This document shows, piece by piece, positions 51,884 to 62,111 of a DNA stretch of 64,000 bases. A program made the position numbers and the translations under genes. Within the stretch, counting starts at the first letter, position 1. Each line of letters opens with the position of its first letter. A model generated the notes under the pieces. That model was not told the DNA's origin. It saw only the letters and a list, made by a program, of their open reading frames with translations, and did not search any database. Source of the stretch: Bradyrhizobium diazoefficiens (GTDB lineage Bacteria; Pseudomonadota; Alphaproteobacteria; Rhizobiales; Xanthobacteraceae); assembly GCF_016599855.1 (NCBI RefSeq), contig NZ_CP067041.1, positions 4,898,001-4,962,000 on the forward strand, in the 5' to 3' direction.

Positions 51884-53134
51884 TTGTCCGACGTCAATGC
51901 CGACGATTGGGTGTCCTCGGGACACCGCCCGATGGGTTTTCCCGAATTCGTCGTCGTGATCGCGTCCATCATGGCGCTGAATCCGCTCGCGATGGACATG
52001 ATGCTGCCGGCGCTGCCCAATATCGGGGCGGCGTTTGACATTCCCAACGCCAATCATCTCCAGCTCGTGCTGTCGACCTTCCTGATCGGCTTCGGCGCGG
52101 GACAATTCGTCATGGGTCCGTTGTCCGACCGGTTCGGACGCCGGCCGGTGCTGCTCGGCGGCATGGCGGTCTATGCGGTGGCGAGCGTGCTGGCGATCGC
52201 GGCGCCCTCGTTCGAGACGCTGCTGCTCGCCCGCGCGTTGCAGGGGCTTGGCACCTCGGCAACCCGCGTGATCGCGACCTCGATCGTGCGCGACTGTTAT
52301 GCCGGCCGCCGCATGGCGAGCGTGATGTCGCTCGCCATGATGGTGTTCATCGCCGTGCCCGTGATCGCGCCCTCGTTCGGACAGGCGGTGCTGCTGGTGA
52401 CGCAATGGCGCGGCATCTTCGTCGTGCTGATGCTCTATGGCGTGCTCGCGCTGGCGTGGAGCGTGTTGCGACTGCCTGAAACCCTTCCCGAGTCCGAACG
52501 CAGGTCGTTGGCGCCCGCCGACGTGCTCTCAGCCTTCCGCCAGACCGTCACCAACCGTCAGACCATCGGCTATGCGACGGCCGCCGGCAGCGTCATCGGC
52601 GCGTTGTTCGCCTTCGTGTTCTCGGCGCAGCAGGTGTTCACCGGCATCTATCATCTCGGCCATTATTTTCCGCTCGCCTTCGCCGCGATCGCGGCCGGCA
52701 CTGCGATCGCCGGCTTCCTCAACGCAAAGCTGGTCGGACGGCTCGGCATGCGCGTGATCTCGCACGGCGCGCTGACGCTCTATACTCTGGTGGCGGCCAT
52801 CATGTTGCTGACCGAGATATTCGGTGTGCTGCCGCTTGGCCTGTTCATGGCGCTCTCGGCGCTGATGATGTTCTCGTTCGGCATGATGGTTGCCAATTTC
52901 ACTGCGCTCGCGATGGAGCCGCAGGGCCACATCGCCGGCACCGCCTCCTCGCTCTACGGCTCGATTACGACGCTGATCGGCATCGCGGTCGGCACGATGA
53001 TCGGCCAAAGTTTTGACGGCACGCTGCTGCCGTTCTCGATCGGCTTCTTCCTGTCGACGCTTGCAGCGCTCGCGATCGTGCTGGTGGTGGAGAAGGGACG
53101 GCTGTTCAAGCCGCATTATCGTCCCATCGTGTGA
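51884..53134 (+). CDS. Bcr/CflA-type multidrug efflux MFS transporter
   Basis: The 416-residue protein has 12 helices. ALNPLAMDMMLPALPNIG has the acidic residue in helix 1 (MDMMLP) that marks the Bcr/CflA drug-efflux group, and GPLSDRFGRRPVLLGG is the MFS loop motif between helices 2 and 3. It exports drugs or other compounds by proton antiport. A TTG at 51884 with AGAGGTGAG before it is the best start; the frame runs upstream through the tRNA and that part is not coding. Confidence 0.88.
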   Translation: MSDVNADDWVSSGHRPMGFPEFVVVIASIMALNPLAMDMMLPALPNIGAAFDIPNANHLQLVLSTFLIGFGAGQFVMGPLSDRFGRRPVLLGGMAVYAVASVLAIAAPSFETLLLARALQGLGTSATRVIATSIVRDCYAGRRMASVMSLAMMVFIAVPVIAPSFGQAVLLVTQWRGIFVVLMLYGVLALAWSVLRLPETLPESERRSLAPADVLSAFRQTVTNRQTIGYATAAGSVIGALFAFVFSAQQVFTGIYHLGHYFPLAFAAIAAGTAIAGFLNAKLVGRLGMRVISHGALTLYTLVAAIMLLTEIFGVLPLGLFMALSALMMFSFGMMVANFTALAMEPQGHIAGTASSLYGSITTLIGIAVGTMIGQSFDGTLLPFSIGFFLSTLAALAIVLVVEKGRLFKPHYRPIV

Positions 53135-53185
53135 GGAACCTCGCGGTCCTCTCGATGTTGTCCTGCAGCAATTCGAGAGGCGGCT

Positions 53186-53323
53186 TCAATGGAACTGGAA
53201 CAGCACGACGAACATCACGATCAGGACCGGCGGCAGACTGAAAAGTCGGCCTCGCCTGCCGAACAAGCCGTCTTCAATCCGCCCTTTGCGAGCGAAGGGC
53301 TCGAGCAGATCCGCGACAGTCAC
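53186..53323 (-). CDS. 45-residue membrane peptide
   Basis: From a GTG at 53323 with the strong ribosome site GAGGAGGG, the product is MTVADLLEPFARKGRIEDG then LFGRRGRLFSLPPVLIVMFV, ending LFQFH. It has a basic patch followed by a C-terminal transmembrane helix. The helix codons all end in G or C, as in true genes here. It lies behind the terminator of the solute-binding gene and needs its own promoter. An opposite-strand 46-codon frame exists but has weaker bias. Confidence 0.5.
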   Translation of the reverse strand: MTVADLLEPFARKGRIEDGLFGRRGRLFSLPPVLIVMFVVLFQFH

Positions 53324-53375
53324 TGCTGATGCGCCCTCCTCCGCGCGGCGCTTTGCTGGCGCTGAAGGGGACGGC

Positions 53376-53411
53376 AAAAGAAAACGGCGCCGCTGTTGTC
53401 AGCGACGCCGC
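53376..53411 (-). terminator. Intrinsic terminator of the solute-binding protein gene
   Basis: On the minus strand CGGCGTCGCTG and CAGCGGCGCCG form an 11-bp stem with one G-U pair, followed by TTTTCTTTT. It lies 43 bases after the stop codon at 53454. Confidence 0.8.
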
Positions 53412-53453
53412 GCGATGATCGGGGACGAAAGGTACAGGACGCCCCTTCCTGCC

Positions 53454-55064
53454 TTACTCGGATTTGTCGATATTCCAGAACACCGGGGTCGCCGGGCCGT
53501 CGAGCACGCCGGTCAGCGACTTCCGCCACGCGCTCGGCGCCAGGTACTGGCCGAGCGGGATGTAGATCACCTGGTCGTAGGCTTCCTTCTGGATATCGGT
53601 CGCGATCTTCTTCTGATCGTCGAGCGAAGCGGCGCGGACGAATTGGTCCTTGAGCTGCTCGATTTTGAGATCTTCCGCCCAGCCGAACCAGCCGCCCTTC
53701 TTGCCCTGGCCGCCGATCGATAGATTGGAGATCGGGTTCGACACGTCGGCGCTGACCCAGTTGGTGAAGAACATGTTCCAGCCGCCCTCCTTCGGGGACT
53801 TCTGGCTGGCGCGTCGGCTCACCACCGTCTGCCAGTCGGTCGCCTGAAGGTCGACCTTGAATCCGGCCTCACGCAGCTGCTGGGCCGCGACGATGGGCTG
53901 CGCCTTCAGCGTGGTGACATCGCCCGGCGCCATGATGACGACGGGCGTACCATCATATCCGGACTCCGCGAGCAGCTTCTTGGCTTCCGCCACGCCGCCG
54001 CCCTTGACCAGCGTCTCCGAGCCGACGTCGGTTGCGAACGGGGTGTCGCAGATGAAGAAGGCGCCGCAGACCTTGTAGTATTTCGGATTGCCGACGAGCG
54101 CGTCGAGCACGTCCTTCTGGCTCATCGCCAGAAGCGCGGCGCGGCGGATCTTCGGATTGTCGAAGGGCGGATAGAGGAAGTTCATGCGACCGAGCGTCTG
54201 GTAGCCGAACTTGTTCAGCGTCTCGACCTTGAGGTCGGGATTGCCTTCAAGCACCGGCAGCAGATCCCATGGCGGCACTTCCATGAAATCGATGTCGCCC
54301 GACTGCAGCGCGTTCACTGCGGTCTGCGAGTCCGGCATGGTGATCCATTCGACCCGATCGACCTTCACGACCTTGCCGCCGGCGGTCCAGCTCGCCGGCT
54401 CCTTGCGCGGCACGTAGTCGGTGTTCTTCTCGTAGACCGCCTTTACACCGGGCTGGAATTCGCCCTGCACGAACTTGAACGGACCCGAACCGATCTGCTC
54501 CGGAATCTGCTTGTCCGGCGGCGTCTCGGCGAGACGCTTCGGCATCATGAAGGCGACGCGCGAGGACGGCTTTCCGATCGACTCGAGCACCAGCCCGTAG
54601 GGTTCCTTGAGCTTCAGCGTGATCGTCTTGGCATCGGTCGCCTCGATGCTTGCGGTGAAGTCCAGGAGCTTCTGGCCCATGCCATCGACCGCGGCCCAGC
54701 GCTTCAGCGAGGCGACGCAGTCCTCCGCCGTCACCGGCGTGCCATCATGCCACTTCAGGCCGTCGCGCAGCGTGAAAGTGTAGGTGAGCTTGTCGTCGGA
54801 GATCTTCCAGTCCGCCATCTGCGGCTGGATCTTGAAATTCGAATCGGTCGCGATCAGCGTGTCATACACCATATAGCCGTGATCGCGCGTGATGTAGGCG
54901 GTGGTGAAGATCGGATCGATGATGCGCAGATCCGAATGCATCACCGCCGTGATGGTCTTGCCGGCCGCAAACACCGGCGAGGCCATCGCCGTTGCAAGCG
55001 CGACGACCGACAGCGCAAGTGTGGAGACGAACGCGCGACGCCCCCGGCGCATCAAGCTCAACAT
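53454..55064 (-). CDS. Peptide ABC transporter substrate-binding protein (SBP family 5)
   Basis: The 536-residue protein has a signal peptide to about VFAAG, then typical DppA/OppA family 5 motifs: TFTLRDGLKWHDGTPVTAEDC and IGSGPFKFV. It binds peptides or related compounds in the periplasm for the permeases at 56703-58548. ATG 55064 has CAGGAGAAGC upstream. Although part of the same uptake system, it is on the opposite strand from the rest of the cluster. Confidence 0.93.
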   Translation of the reverse strand: MLSLMRRGRRAFVSTLALSVVALATAMASPVFAAGKTITAVMHSDLRIIDPIFTTAYITRDHGYMVYDTLIATDSNFKIQPQMADWKISDDKLTYTFTLRDGLKWHDGTPVTAEDCVASLKRWAAVDGMGQKLLDFTASIEATDAKTITLKLKEPYGLVLESIGKPSSRVAFMMPKRLAETPPDKQIPEQIGSGPFKFVQGEFQPGVKAVYEKNTDYVPRKEPASWTAGGKVVKVDRVEWITMPDSQTAVNALQSGDIDFMEVPPWDLLPVLEGNPDLKVETLNKFGYQTLGRMNFLYPPFDNPKIRRAALLAMSQKDVLDALVGNPKYYKVCGAFFICDTPFATDVGSETLVKGGGVAEAKKLLAESGYDGTPVVIMAPGDVTTLKAQPIVAAQQLREAGFKVDLQATDWQTVVSRRASQKSPKEGGWNMFFTNWVSADVSNPISNLSIGGQGKKGGWFGWAEDLKIEQLKDQFVRAASLDDQKKIATDIQKEAYDQVIYIPLGQYLAPSAWRKSLTGVLDGPATPVFWNIDKSE

Positions 55065-55332
55065 AGAAAGCTTCTCCTGACGTGAAACTGTTCAAAGGCA
55101 GGTTATTGGTTGAGCATCAGTTCGTTATTTAGGCGAACCAACCTCAAGCAATGCCTTTATCTTTCCGAGACTTGCAGACAGTCTTGAGCGCGTCAATCCG
55201 GTTTCGGTGCAGCCCATGGCATCGCACGCACGGGCTCCACAAGGATCGGTTTGGCTCTACAACTCTTCCCGCTTGTCTTGCCCGCGCCGATGCAATGCGC
55301 GTTCCATTTTTCGAAGCTTGAGAGACATTGAG

Positions 55333-56463
55333 ATGAATCCAGCCAATCTTCCCTTCGATTCAGAGGCCATGCTCGAAGGCCTGCGTACCTGGGTGGAATG
55401 CGAAAGCCCGACCTGGGACGCAGGCGCGGTCAACCGCATGCTCGATATCGCAGCGCGGGATATGGCGATCATGGGTGCGACCATCGAGCGCATCGCCGGC
55501 CGACAGGGTTTTGGCGGCGTCATCCGCGCGCGCTTCCCGCATCCCAGGCAAGGCGAGCCGGGCATCCTGATCGCCGGCCACATGGATACCGTCCATCCGG
55601 TCGGCACCATCGAGGAACTGAAATGGCGGCGGGACGGCAACAAATGCTACGGCCCAGGCATCTACGACATGAAGGGCGGTAATTATCTCTCGCTGGAAGC
55701 CATCCGGCAGCTCGCGCGCGCGTCCTTCACTACGCCGCTGCCGATCACCGTATTGTTCACACCAGACGAGGAGGTCGGCACGCCCTCGACGCGCGACATC
55801 ATCGAGGCGGAAGCGGCGCGCAACAAATATGTGCTGGTGCCCGAGCCCGGCCGCGCCGACAATGGCGTCACCACCGGACGTTACGCCATCGCGCGCTTCA
55901 ATTTGGAGACGACGGGACGGCCGAGCCACGCGGGCGCGACGCTGTCCGCAGGGCGCTCGGCCATCCGCGAGATGGCGCGGCAGATTCTCGCGATCGACGC
56001 GATGACGACGGAGGACTGCACCTTCTCGGTCGGCGTCGTGCACGGCGGCCAATGGGTCAACTGCGTCGCGACCACCGCCACAGGCGAGGCGCTGTCCATG
56101 GCCAAGCGCCAAGCCGATCTCGACCACGGTGTCGAGCGGATGCTGGCACTGTCAGGCACCGCCAACGACGTCACCTTCAAGGTGACGCGCGGCGTGACGC
56201 GGCCAGTATGGGAGCCGGATGCCGGCACCATGGCGCTCTATGAAAAAGCGCGGGGCATCGCCAAATCTCTCGGCGCGGAATTACCGCATGCGAGCTCCGG
56301 CGGCGGCTCCGACGGCAACTTTACCGGAGCGATGGGCATCCCGACGCTCGACGGCCTGGGCGTGGGTGGCGGCAATGGCCACACGTTAGAGGAGTATATC
56401 GAGGTCGAGAGCCTGGTCGAACGCGGCCGCCTGATGGCGGGGCTGCTGGCGACGCTGGAATGA
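55333..56463 (+). CDS. M20 family metallopeptidase (glutamate carboxypeptidase type)
   Basis: The 376-residue enzyme has the metal motifs ILIAGHMDTVHPVG, YGPGIYDMKGG and FTPDEEVGTPSTR, then PEPGRADNG, and a lid-region dimer loop. The CPG2-like group removes C-terminal Glu or other residues from peptides or folates. It is cytoplasmic, with no signal. ATG 55333 is used (TTGAGAGACATTGAG precedes it). It is divergent from the substrate-binding gene. Confidence 0.9.
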   Translation: MNPANLPFDSEAMLEGLRTWVECESPTWDAGAVNRMLDIAARDMAIMGATIERIAGRQGFGGVIRARFPHPRQGEPGILIAGHMDTVHPVGTIEELKWRRDGNKCYGPGIYDMKGGNYLSLEAIRQLARASFTTPLPITVLFTPDEEVGTPSTRDIIEAEAARNKYVLVPEPGRADNGVTTGRYAIARFNLETTGRPSHAGATLSAGRSAIREMARQILAIDAMTTEDCTFSVGVVHGGQWVNCVATTATGEALSMAKRQADLDHGVERMLALSGTANDVTFKVTRGVTRPVWEPDAGTMALYEKARGIAKSLGAELPHASSGGGSDGNFTGAMGIPTLDGLGVGGGNGHTLEEYIEVESLVERGRLMAGLLATLE

Positions 56464-56474
56464 CGCCGCAGCCT

Positions 56475-56571
56475 GTAGGGTGGGCAAAGGCGCGCACTTC
56501 GCGCGCCGTGCCCGCCATCGATCGGCAGCGTGGCCATGAATGGTGGGCACGCTCCGCTTTGCCCACCGTAC
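56475..56571. repeat. Dispersed imperfect palindrome
   Basis: GTAGGGTGGGCAAAGGCG at the left and GCTTTGCCCACCGTAC at the right are inverted; the middle includes GCGCGCCGTGCCCGCC and GGTGGGCACGC. This matches a repeat I know as very common between Bradyrhizobium genes. It sits between the M20 gene and the sigma-54 promoter. Confidence 0.65.
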
Positions 56572-56615
56572 GAAGACCACTGAGAGGACCTGTCCCGGAG
56601 AACCTATGGCCCCGA

Positions 56616-56631
56616 TGGCACGGGAATTGCT
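56616..56631 (+). promoter_or_regulatory. Sigma-54 (RpoN) promoter of the peptide ABC operon
   Basis: TGGCACG-GGAA-TTGCT is an exact match to the -24/-12 consensus. It is 72 bases upstream of the permease gene at 56703. Confidence 0.7.
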
Positions 56632-56702
56632 GAAATGCTAGGCTGATGGCAGAACGGGCCTGACCGCTGCCGCTGATTTGACTCTCATCTGACGGATTCA
56701 CC

Positions 56703-57644
56703 TTGCTCGGATATCTCCTTCGCCGAATCCTCGCCGCGGTGCCCGTGATGGGCGTCGTCGCGCTGTTCGTGTTCCTCCTGCTCCGCCTCACCCCCGGCGA
56801 TCCCGCCGCGATCCTCGCCGGCGACAACGCGACGCCGGAGCGGCTGGAACGGATACGCGCCTCACTCGGCCTCAACGAGCCGCTGATCGTGCAGTTCATC
56901 ACCTGGGTGAACAAGCTCTTGCATGGCGACCTCGGAACGTCGCTGATCTCCAACCTGCCGGTCATGAAGATGATCGGCCAGCGCGTCGAGCCGTCGATCT
57001 CGATCGCGCTCTCGACCATCATCCTCGCCGTGATCGTCGCGGTGCCCCTCGGCGTGATCGCGGCGTGGAAGCACGGGACCTGGATCGATCGCTTCGTGAT
57101 GGGCCTGTCCGTCCTCGGCTTCTCGGTGCCGGTGTTCGTGGTCGGCTACGTCCTGATCGAAGTGTTTGCGATCAACCTGCGCTGGGTGCCGGTACAGGGC
57201 TTCAAGAGCATCTCGGCCGGCTTCGGGCCGTTCTTGGAGCGCATCATCCTGCCGACCTGCGCGTTGTCCTTCATCTATATCGCGCTGATCGCCCGCATGA
57301 CGCGTGCGGCCATGCTCGACGTGCTCGGCGAAGATTACGTGCGAACGGCGCGAGCCAAGGGCATTAACGAGGTTGCGGTGATGATGCGGCATGCGCTCCG
57401 CAACGCCGCCGTCCCCGTGATCACCGTGATCGGCACCGGCTTTGCCCTTTTGATCTCCGGCGTCGTCGTCACCGAGAGCGTATTCAACATCCCCGGCATC
57501 GGCCGTCTCACCGTGGATGCCGTGCTGGCGCGCGACTATCCAGTGATCCAGGCGATGATCCTGCTGACCTCGCTGATCTACGTCGTCGTCAATCTCCTGA
57601 TCGACGTTGCCTACACGCTGCTCGATCCCCGGATCCGGTACTAG
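56703..57644 (+). CDS. Peptide ABC transporter permease, DppB-like
   Basis: The 313-residue permease begins MLGYLLRRILAAVPVMGVV (TTG start). It has the N-terminal signature LLRLTPGDPAAILAGDNATPE of DppB and the EAA-type loop ARAKGINEVAVMMRHALRNAAVPV. The six helices form half of the channel. The following permease gene starts 17 bases after its stop. A sigma-54 element is upstream. Confidence 0.93.
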   Translation: MLGYLLRRILAAVPVMGVVALFVFLLLRLTPGDPAAILAGDNATPERLERIRASLGLNEPLIVQFITWVNKLLHGDLGTSLISNLPVMKMIGQRVEPSISIALSTIILAVIVAVPLGVIAAWKHGTWIDRFVMGLSVLGFSVPVFVVGYVLIEVFAINLRWVPVQGFKSISAGFGPFLERIILPTCALSFIYIALIARMTRAAMLDVLGEDYVRTARAKGINEVAVMMRHALRNAAVPVITVIGTGFALLISGVVVTESVFNIPGIGRLTVDAVLARDYPVIQAMILLTSLIYVVVNLLIDVAYTLLDPRIRY

Positions 57645-57660
57645 GGCGAAGGACAAGATA

Positions 57661-58548
57661 ATGACGATCGATAGCCTTCCCCAGTCCTCGATTCCGATCA
57701 CGTCGCCCTTGCGGCCGCGCTTCGGCTTCCTCACCTCGACGCCGATCATTGCGGCAGCCACGATCCTGCTCGCGCTGATCGTGCTGATCTCGATCGTCGC
57801 ACCGCTGATCGCACCGCATGATCCGATCCAGCTCGCGCCGTCCCAACGGCTCAAGCCCTCCTCAATGCAATTCCTGCTCGGCACCGACGCCTACGGCCGC
57901 GATCTGCTCTCGCGCGTCATCTATGGCGGCCGCATCTCGCTTTTGATCGGCATCGGCTCGGCGATCTTCTCGGTCGTTATCGGCCTCGCGATCGGCCTCG
58001 TCTCCGGCTTCTTCAAGCTGGTCGATTCCGTGCTGATGCGCGTCATGGACGGCCTGATGGCGATGCCGAGCATTTTGCTCGCGATTGCCGTGGTGTCGCT
58101 GTCCGGCGCCAGCATCTGGACCGTGCTGATCGCGATCACCATTCCCGAGGTCCCGCGCGTGGCGCGACTGGTGCGTTCGGTCGTGCTGTCCGCGCGCGAA
58201 GAGCCTTATGTCGAGGCGGCGATCTCGGTCGGCTCCGGCCTGCCGAAAATCATGTGGCGGCATCTGATGCCGAACACGATCGCGCCGCTGATCGTCCAGG
58301 GCACCTATGTCTGTGCCTCCGCGATCCTCACTGAAGCCATCCTGTCCTTCCTCGGCGCCGGCATCTCGCCGGAGACGCCGACCTGGGGCAACATCATGGC
58401 CGAGGGCCGCCAGTATTTTCAGATCAAGCCGACGCTGATCTTCTGGCCGGGCCTGCTGCTCTCGATCGCCATCCTCAGCATCAACCTGATCGGCGACGCC
58501 GCCCGCGACGCCCTCGATCCCCGCATGAAGCAGCGGGAGGGTAAGTGA
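57661..58548 (+). CDS. Peptide ABC transporter permease, DppC-like
   Basis: The 295-residue permease has an N-terminal helix (IIAAATILLALIVLISIVAP), then LLGTDAYGRDLLSRVIYGGR, the DppC motif. The coupling loop is EAAISVGSGLPKIMWRHLMPN. ATG 57661 fits. It is the partner of the DppB-like gene before it and is followed by a repeat and the ATPase gene. Confidence 0.94.
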   Translation: MTIDSLPQSSIPITSPLRPRFGFLTSTPIIAAATILLALIVLISIVAPLIAPHDPIQLAPSQRLKPSSMQFLLGTDAYGRDLLSRVIYGGRISLLIGIGSAIFSVVIGLAIGLVSGFFKLVDSVLMRVMDGLMAMPSILLAIAVVSLSGASIWTVLIAITIPEVPRVARLVRSVVLSAREEPYVEAAISVGSGLPKIMWRHLMPNTIAPLIVQGTYVCASAILTEAILSFLGAGISPETPTWGNIMAEGRQYFQIKPTLIFWPGLLLSIAILSINLIGDAARDALDPRMKQREGK

Positions 58549-58561
58549 AACAAGTAAGAGT

Positions 58562-58685
58562 GTCATTCCGGGGCGCGACGAAGTCGCGAGCTACGGTGCG
58601 CAATTGCGCACCTGAGAATCCATTTCACCACCGACACTGCGGGCCTATGGATTCCGGGTTCGCGCTACGCGCGCCCCGGAATGAC
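58562..58685. repeat. Palindromic repeat between dppC-like and ATPase genes
   Basis: GTCATTCCGGGGCGCG (58562-58577) is the exact inverse of CGCGCCCCGGAATGAC (58670-58685). The middle contains GATTCCGGGTTCGCGC. It is a Bradyrhizobium-type dispersed repeat, here inside the operon and 14 bases before the ATPase start. Confidence 0.85.
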
Positions 58686-58699
58686 GGCGGAGAATTGAA

Positions 58700-60349
<1,650 letters not shown>

Positions 60350-60351
60350 CT

Positions 60352-60459
60352 GACATTCCGGGGAATCGCGAAGCGATGAGCCCGGAATCCATCTGGCCAC
60401 CGATTCTGTCGCACAATGGATTCCGGGTTCGCGCCCAAGCGGGCGCGCCCCGGAATGAC
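60352..60459. repeat. Palindromic repeat after the ATPase gene
   Basis: GACATTCCGGGG (60352-60363) and CCCCGGAATGAC (60448-60459) are near-exact inverted ends around GATTCCGGGTTCGCGC-type sequence, a degenerate relative of the element at 58562. Confidence 0.75.
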
Positions 60460-60592
60460 GACGGAGTATGGATCGCATCCGCAGCATTCCCAAAACGATC
60501 TGACCCTATGCATGGCGCGATTGCTTCTCACCTTGCCCTCGCCTCAAGGCCAAGGCTAACCTCGCGCACTCTCATTCGCCTGGACCCAATTG

Positions 60593-62098
60593 ATGACACG
60601 TATCGCCGTCGGCGGCTTCCTGCACGAGACCAATACCTTCGCCCCGACAAAGGCGACGTTCGCGGACTTCCAGCATGGCGGCGGCTGGCCGGCGATGACT
60701 GAAGGTGCCGACGTGCTGAAGGTGATGCGGCGCATCAATGTCGGTCTCGCCGGCTTCGTCGACAGCACTGAGGCCAATGGCTGGGAACTCGTTCCGACCA
60801 TTGCCTGTGGCGCGAGCCCGTCGGCGCATGTCACCGAGGACGCCTTCGAGCGCATCGTCAAGGTGATGGTCGACGGCATCGCCGCCGCCGGCCCGATCGA
60901 TGCTGTCTATCTCGATCTCCACGGCGCCATGGTGACCGAGCATCTCGAGGATGGTGAAGGCGAGATTCTGGCACGCATGCGCCGCGTCATCGGCAAGGAT
61001 GTTCCGCTGGTCGCGAGCCTCGACCTGCACGCCAACGTCACGCCCGAGATGATCGAGCATGCCGACGCGCTGATCGCCTACCGCACTTATCCGCACGTCG
61101 ACATGGCCGAGACCGGTCGGGCCGCGGCAAGGCATCTCGCGCTGCTGCTGAAGACGAAGCAGCGCTTCGCGAAGGCGTTCCGGCAACTGCCGTTCCTGAT
61201 TCCGATCAGCTGGCAATGCACCAACGACTTTCCCACCAAGGACATCTACGAAAAGCTCGCCGCGCTGGAGAGCGATGCGGTGCCCACGCTGTCCTTCGCG
61301 CCCGGCTTCCCCGCCGCCGATTTCCGCGACTGCGGGCCGAGCGTGTTCGCCTATGGCAGGACGCAGGCCGACGCCGACTTTGCGGCGGAGACAATCGTCA
61401 AGCTAATCGAAAGCCACGAGTACGACTTCGACGGCAAGATCTGGTCGCCCGATGACGGCGTGCGCCACGCCATGGAACTTGCGAGGAGCGCCAGCAAGCC
61501 GATCATCATCGCCGACACCCAGGACAATCCCGGCGCCGGCGGCGATTCCGACACCACCGGCATGCTGCGCGCGCTGGTGCGCAACAAGGCCAGCGCCGCG
61601 ACCGGCGTGATCTACGACCCTGTGTCAGCGAAAGCTGCGCATACAGCCGGCGTCGGCGCCACCGTTACGCTCTCGCTCGGCGGCAAGTCCGGCATTCCCG
61701 GCGACGAGCCCTATCGCGAGACGTTCGTCGTCGAAAAACTCTCCGACGGCCGCTTTATCGCACCCGGCCCCTATTATGGCGGCCGCGAGATGGAGATGGG
61801 CCCATCGGCGTGCCTTCGCATCGGCGACGTCCGCGTCGTCGTCTCCTCGCACAAGGCCCAGCTCGCCGATCAGGCGATGTACCGCTATGTCGGGATCGAG
61901 CCGACCGCGCAGAAGATTTTGGTCAACAAGAGCTCGGTGCATTTCCGCGCCGATTTCGAGCCGATCGCGGAAAAGCTGATGATCTGCGCCGCGCCCGGCG
62001 CGATGCCGGCCGACACCGCTTCGCTGCCCTGGACGCGCCTGCGTCCGGGCATCCGCATCAAGCCGAACGGCCCCGTTTTCACGCCCCCTTCACGCTAA
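60593..62098 (+). CDS. M81 family metallopeptidase (MlrC-like)
   Basis: The 501-residue protein starts MTRIAVGGFLHETNTFAP, the opening of MlrC proteins. DLHGAMVTEHLEDGEGE and SLDLHANVTPEM carry the metal-binding Asp/His sites. DTQDNPGAGGDSDTTGMLRAL is the conserved C-terminal motif. MlrC of microcystin degraders cuts linear peptides; relatives in dipeptide clusters probably cut short or modified peptides. ATG 60593 follows weak bases (GGACCCAATTG). It is downstream of the repeat at 60352. Confidence 0.92.
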   Translation: MTRIAVGGFLHETNTFAPTKATFADFQHGGGWPAMTEGADVLKVMRRINVGLAGFVDSTEANGWELVPTIACGASPSAHVTEDAFERIVKVMVDGIAAAGPIDAVYLDLHGAMVTEHLEDGEGEILARMRRVIGKDVPLVASLDLHANVTPEMIEHADALIAYRTYPHVDMAETGRAAARHLALLLKTKQRFAKAFRQLPFLIPISWQCTNDFPTKDIYEKLAALESDAVPTLSFAPGFPAADFRDCGPSVFAYGRTQADADFAAETIVKLIESHEYDFDGKIWSPDDGVRHAMELARSASKPIIIADTQDNPGAGGDSDTTGMLRALVRNKASAATGVIYDPVSAKAAHTAGVGATVTLSLGGKSGIPGDEPYRETFVVEKLSDGRFIAPGPYYGGREMEMGPSACLRIGDVRVVVSSHKAQLADQAMYRYVGIEPTAQKILVNKSSVHFRADFEPIAEKLMICAAPGAMPADTASLPWTRLRPGIRIKPNGPVFTPPSR

Positions 62099-62111
62099 CC
62101 GGACAGGACAT

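Noticed and set aside
53199..53330. 46-codon plus-strand frame opposite the membrane peptide
   Set aside because: Codon bias is weaker and no ribosome site of comparable strength is present.
60515..60530. TGGCGCGATTGC as a sigma-54 promoter for the MlrC gene
   Set aside because: The GG-to-GC spacing is nine rather than twelve bases.
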